Shown here piece after piece: positions 62,477 to 64,000 of a stretch of DNA of 64,000 nt (positions within the stretch are counted from its first letter, which is position 1; the number at the start of each line of letters is the position of its first letter). Below the pieces are notes generated by a model, which did no database searches, was not told where the DNA came from, and saw nothing but the letters and a program-made list of their open reading frames with translations. Both the position numbers and the translations under genes were made by a program. Source of the stretch: Ramlibacter sp. PS4R-6 (GTDB lineage Bacteria > Pseudomonadota > Gammaproteobacteria > Burkholderiales > Burkholderiaceae_C); NCBI RefSeq assembly GCF_037572775.1, contig NZ_JBBHKA010000001.1, positions 2,666,001 to 2,730,000 of the forward strand. The letters run 5' to 3'.

Positions 62477-64000
62477 TCAGTTCTTCACGCAGTCGGCGAA
62501 GAACCGTACTTTCCCGTCCGCATCGACCTCCTCGACCAGCCCGTGGATGTCGGTTTCGAAGCCCGGGCACATCGAGTTGAACTCCCGCGAGAAGCGCAGG
62601 TAGTCCACGATCTTCTTGTTGAACACCTCGCCCGGGATCAGCAGCGGGATGCCCGGCGGGTAAGGCGTGACCAGGGACGTGGTCACCCGGCCTTCCAGGT
62701 GGTCGATCTCCACCCGCTCGGTCTTGCGGTGGGCGATGTAGGAGAAGGCGTCGCTGGGCTTCATCGCCGGCTGCAGGTCCGACAGGTACATGTCGGTGGT
62801 CAGGCGGGCGATGTCGTACTTGGCATAGAGCTCGTGCACGTGCTGGCACAGGTCGGCCAGCCCCATGCGCTCGTACCGCGGGAACTGCTGGCAGAACTCG
62901 GGCAGGATCTTCCACATCGGCTGGTTGCGCGCGTAGTCGTCCTTGAACTGCTGCAGCGCCGTGAGCATGGTGTTCCAGCGGCCCTTGGTGATGCCGATGG
63001 TGAACATGATGAAGAAGGAATACAGGCCGGTCTTCTCCACGATGATCCCGTGCTCGGCGAGGAAGCGCGTGACGATCGATGCCGGGATGCCGGTCTTGGC
63101 GAACTTGCCGTTCAGGTCCAGGCCGGGCGTGACGATGGTGGACTTGATCGGGTCCAGCATGTTGAAGCCCTCGGCCAGGTTGCCGAAGCCGTGCCACTTG
63201 GCCGTGCGCGCCTCGCCCTTGATGATCCAGTCGTCGGCGCGGCCAATGCCCTCGTCCACCAGCTTGTCCGGGCCCCAGACCTTGAACCACCAGTCCTTGC
63301 CGTACTCCTGGTCGACCTTGCGCATGGCGCGGCGGAAGTCCAGCGCTTCCAGGATCGACTCCTCCACCAGCGCCGTGCCGCCGGGCGGCTCCATCATGGC
63401 GGCCGCGACGTCGCAGCTGGCGATGATCGAATACTGCGGGCTGGTGGACGTGTGCATCAGGAACGACTCGTTGAACAAATGGCGGTCCAGTTTGTTCTCG
63501 TTCGCGTCCTGCACCAGCACGTGGCTGGCCTGGCTGATGCCGGCCAGCAGCTTGTGGATGGATTGCGTGGCGTAGACCAGCGACTTCTGCGGCCGCGCGC
63601 GCTTGCGGCCCATCGCGTGGAAGTTGCCGTAGAACGGGTGGAAGCACGCGTGCGGCAGCCAGGCCTCGTCGAAGTGCAGCGCCTCGACGTAGCCGTCCAG
63701 CATGCCCTTGATGGTCTCGGTGTTGTACAGGACGCCGTCGTAGGTGGACTGCGTCAGCGTGAGGATGCGGGGCTTGACCTTGTCGGCGTCCACGCCGGCC
63801 AGCAGCGGGTTGGCGCGGATCTTGGCCTTGATCGCCTCGGGCGAGAACTCCGACTGCGGGATCGGCCCGATGATGCCGAAATGGTTGCGCGTCGGCTTCA
63901 TGAACACGGGGATCGCGCCCGTGAGGATGATCGAGTGCAGGATCGACTTGTGGCAGTTGCGGTCCACCACCACCACGTCGCCGGGCGCCACCGTGTGGTT
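62477..64000 (-). CDS. Orn/Lys/Arg decarboxylase family protein (5' end cut by window)
   Basis: This PLP-dependent fold type I decarboxylase converts a basic amino acid into the polyamine or its precursor. The frame is open to the window edge; about 508 residues are visible of an expected 700-760, so the N-terminal wing domain is missing. The segment DRNCHKSILHSIILTGAIPVF, the substrate aspartate region LHFDEAWLPHACFHP and the PLP-binding lysine in ATQSIHKLLAG are present, as is the C-terminal domain (PYPPGIPLLIPGE). Whether it uses ornithine, lysine or arginine is not decided by these motifs. Confidence 0.92.
   Translation of the reverse strand, partial: NHTVAPGDVVVVDRNCHKSILHSIILTGAIPVFMKPTRNHFGIIGPIPQSEFSPEAIKAKIRANPLLAGVDADKVKPRILTLTQSTYDGVLYNTETIKGMLDGYVEALHFDEAWLPHACFHPFYGNFHAMGRKRARPQKSLVYATQSIHKLLAGISQASHVLVQDANENKLDRHLFNESFLMHTSTSPQYSIIASCDVAAAMMEPPGGTALVEESILEALDFRRAMRKVDQEYGKDWWFKVWGPDKLVDEGIGRADDWIIKGEARTAKWHGFGNLAEGFNMLDPIKSTIVTPGLDLNGKFAKTGIPASIVTRFLAEHGIIVEKTGLYSFFIMFTIGITKGRWNTMLTALQQFKDDYARNQPMWKILPEFCQQFPRYERMGLADLCQHVHELYAKYDIARLTTDMYLSDLQPAMKPSDAFSYIAHRKTERVEIDHLEGRVTTSLVTPYPPGIPLLIPGEVFNKKIVDYLRFSREFNSMCPGFETDIHGLVEEVDADGKVRFFADCVKN

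Overview
The window is a 64 kb piece of a high-GC chromosome of a Betaproteobacterium in the Burkholderiales, most likely a Comamonadaceae member of the Ramlibacter/Variovorax type. That placement is an inference from gene order (rimP-nusA-infB-rbfA-truB-typA; guaB-guaA; ratA-rnfH beside smpB), from the many liv-type transporters and acyl-CoA enzymes, and from strong GC bias at third codon positions. The high GC also produces very long antisense shadow reading frames. Coding density is very high: no gap without a gene exceeds about 230 bases. No tRNA, rRNA, CRISPR array, insertion sequence or prophage gene was seen.

Layout. 1-1805: the end of a class II-like polyhydroxyalkanoate synthase and a small hypothetical gene. 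2027-9035: an acyl-CoA ligase and a complete branched-chain-amino-acid-type ABC transporter (binding protein, livH, livM, livG, livF). 9162-19934: a tightly packed fatty-acid/acyl-CoA operon (fadB-like, thiolase, acyl-CoA dehydrogenase, small membrane protein, SDR, hotdog thioesterase, zinc-free MDR oxidoreductase, AidB-like dehydrogenase, GST, ogt) behind a TetR-type palindrome. 19931-25293: two membrane proteins, a DUF1223 protein, tex and a patatin-like lipase. 25294-30738: iron alcohol dehydrogenase, an HSL-type esterase, a thioesterase-acetyltransferase fusion, a Wzy-type membrane protein and ygfZ. 30767-35269: mltG, tmk, holB, a PilZ protein, a TatD nuclease and a secreted ankyrin protein, mostly joined by stop/start overlaps. 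35498-39043: a MerR-type regulator with a degenerate nucleotide-cyclase-like domain, two members of a small protein family of unknown function, aroG and a GST. 39057-45275: ldcA, a tadA-haloalkane dehalogenase fusion, a small membrane protein, a PaiB-like protein, guaA and guaB. 45365-48917: a DUF4124 protein, rnfH, ratA, smpB, the third member of the small protein family, and an ECF sigma/anti-sigma pair. 48928-58953: the rimP-nusA-infB-rbfA-truB-typA translation operon running on into a DMT transporter and a 3-hydroxyisobutyryl-CoA hydrolase. 59143-64000: fabI, a LytS/LytTR-type two-component system with a small exported protein, and a truncated Orn/Lys/Arg decarboxylase.

What stands out. 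Three dispersed paralogues of an unrecognised protein of about 115 residues (36442, 38699, 47203) share a core with the pattern LWxxR...M...GE. One is translationally coupled to the cyclase-like MerR regulator, whose upstream region carries four copies of a decamer; another heads an ECF sigma/anti-sigma operon. This is the best candidate here for an undescribed regulatory module. Also notable are the fusion of the essential tRNA deaminase TadA to a DhlA-like haloalkane dehalogenase with all catalytic residues present, a promoter-plus-terminator attenuator ahead of rimP-nusA-infB, a 20-bp-spaced direct repeat ahead of the LytTR operon, and a LivF whose Walker A lysine is arginine.
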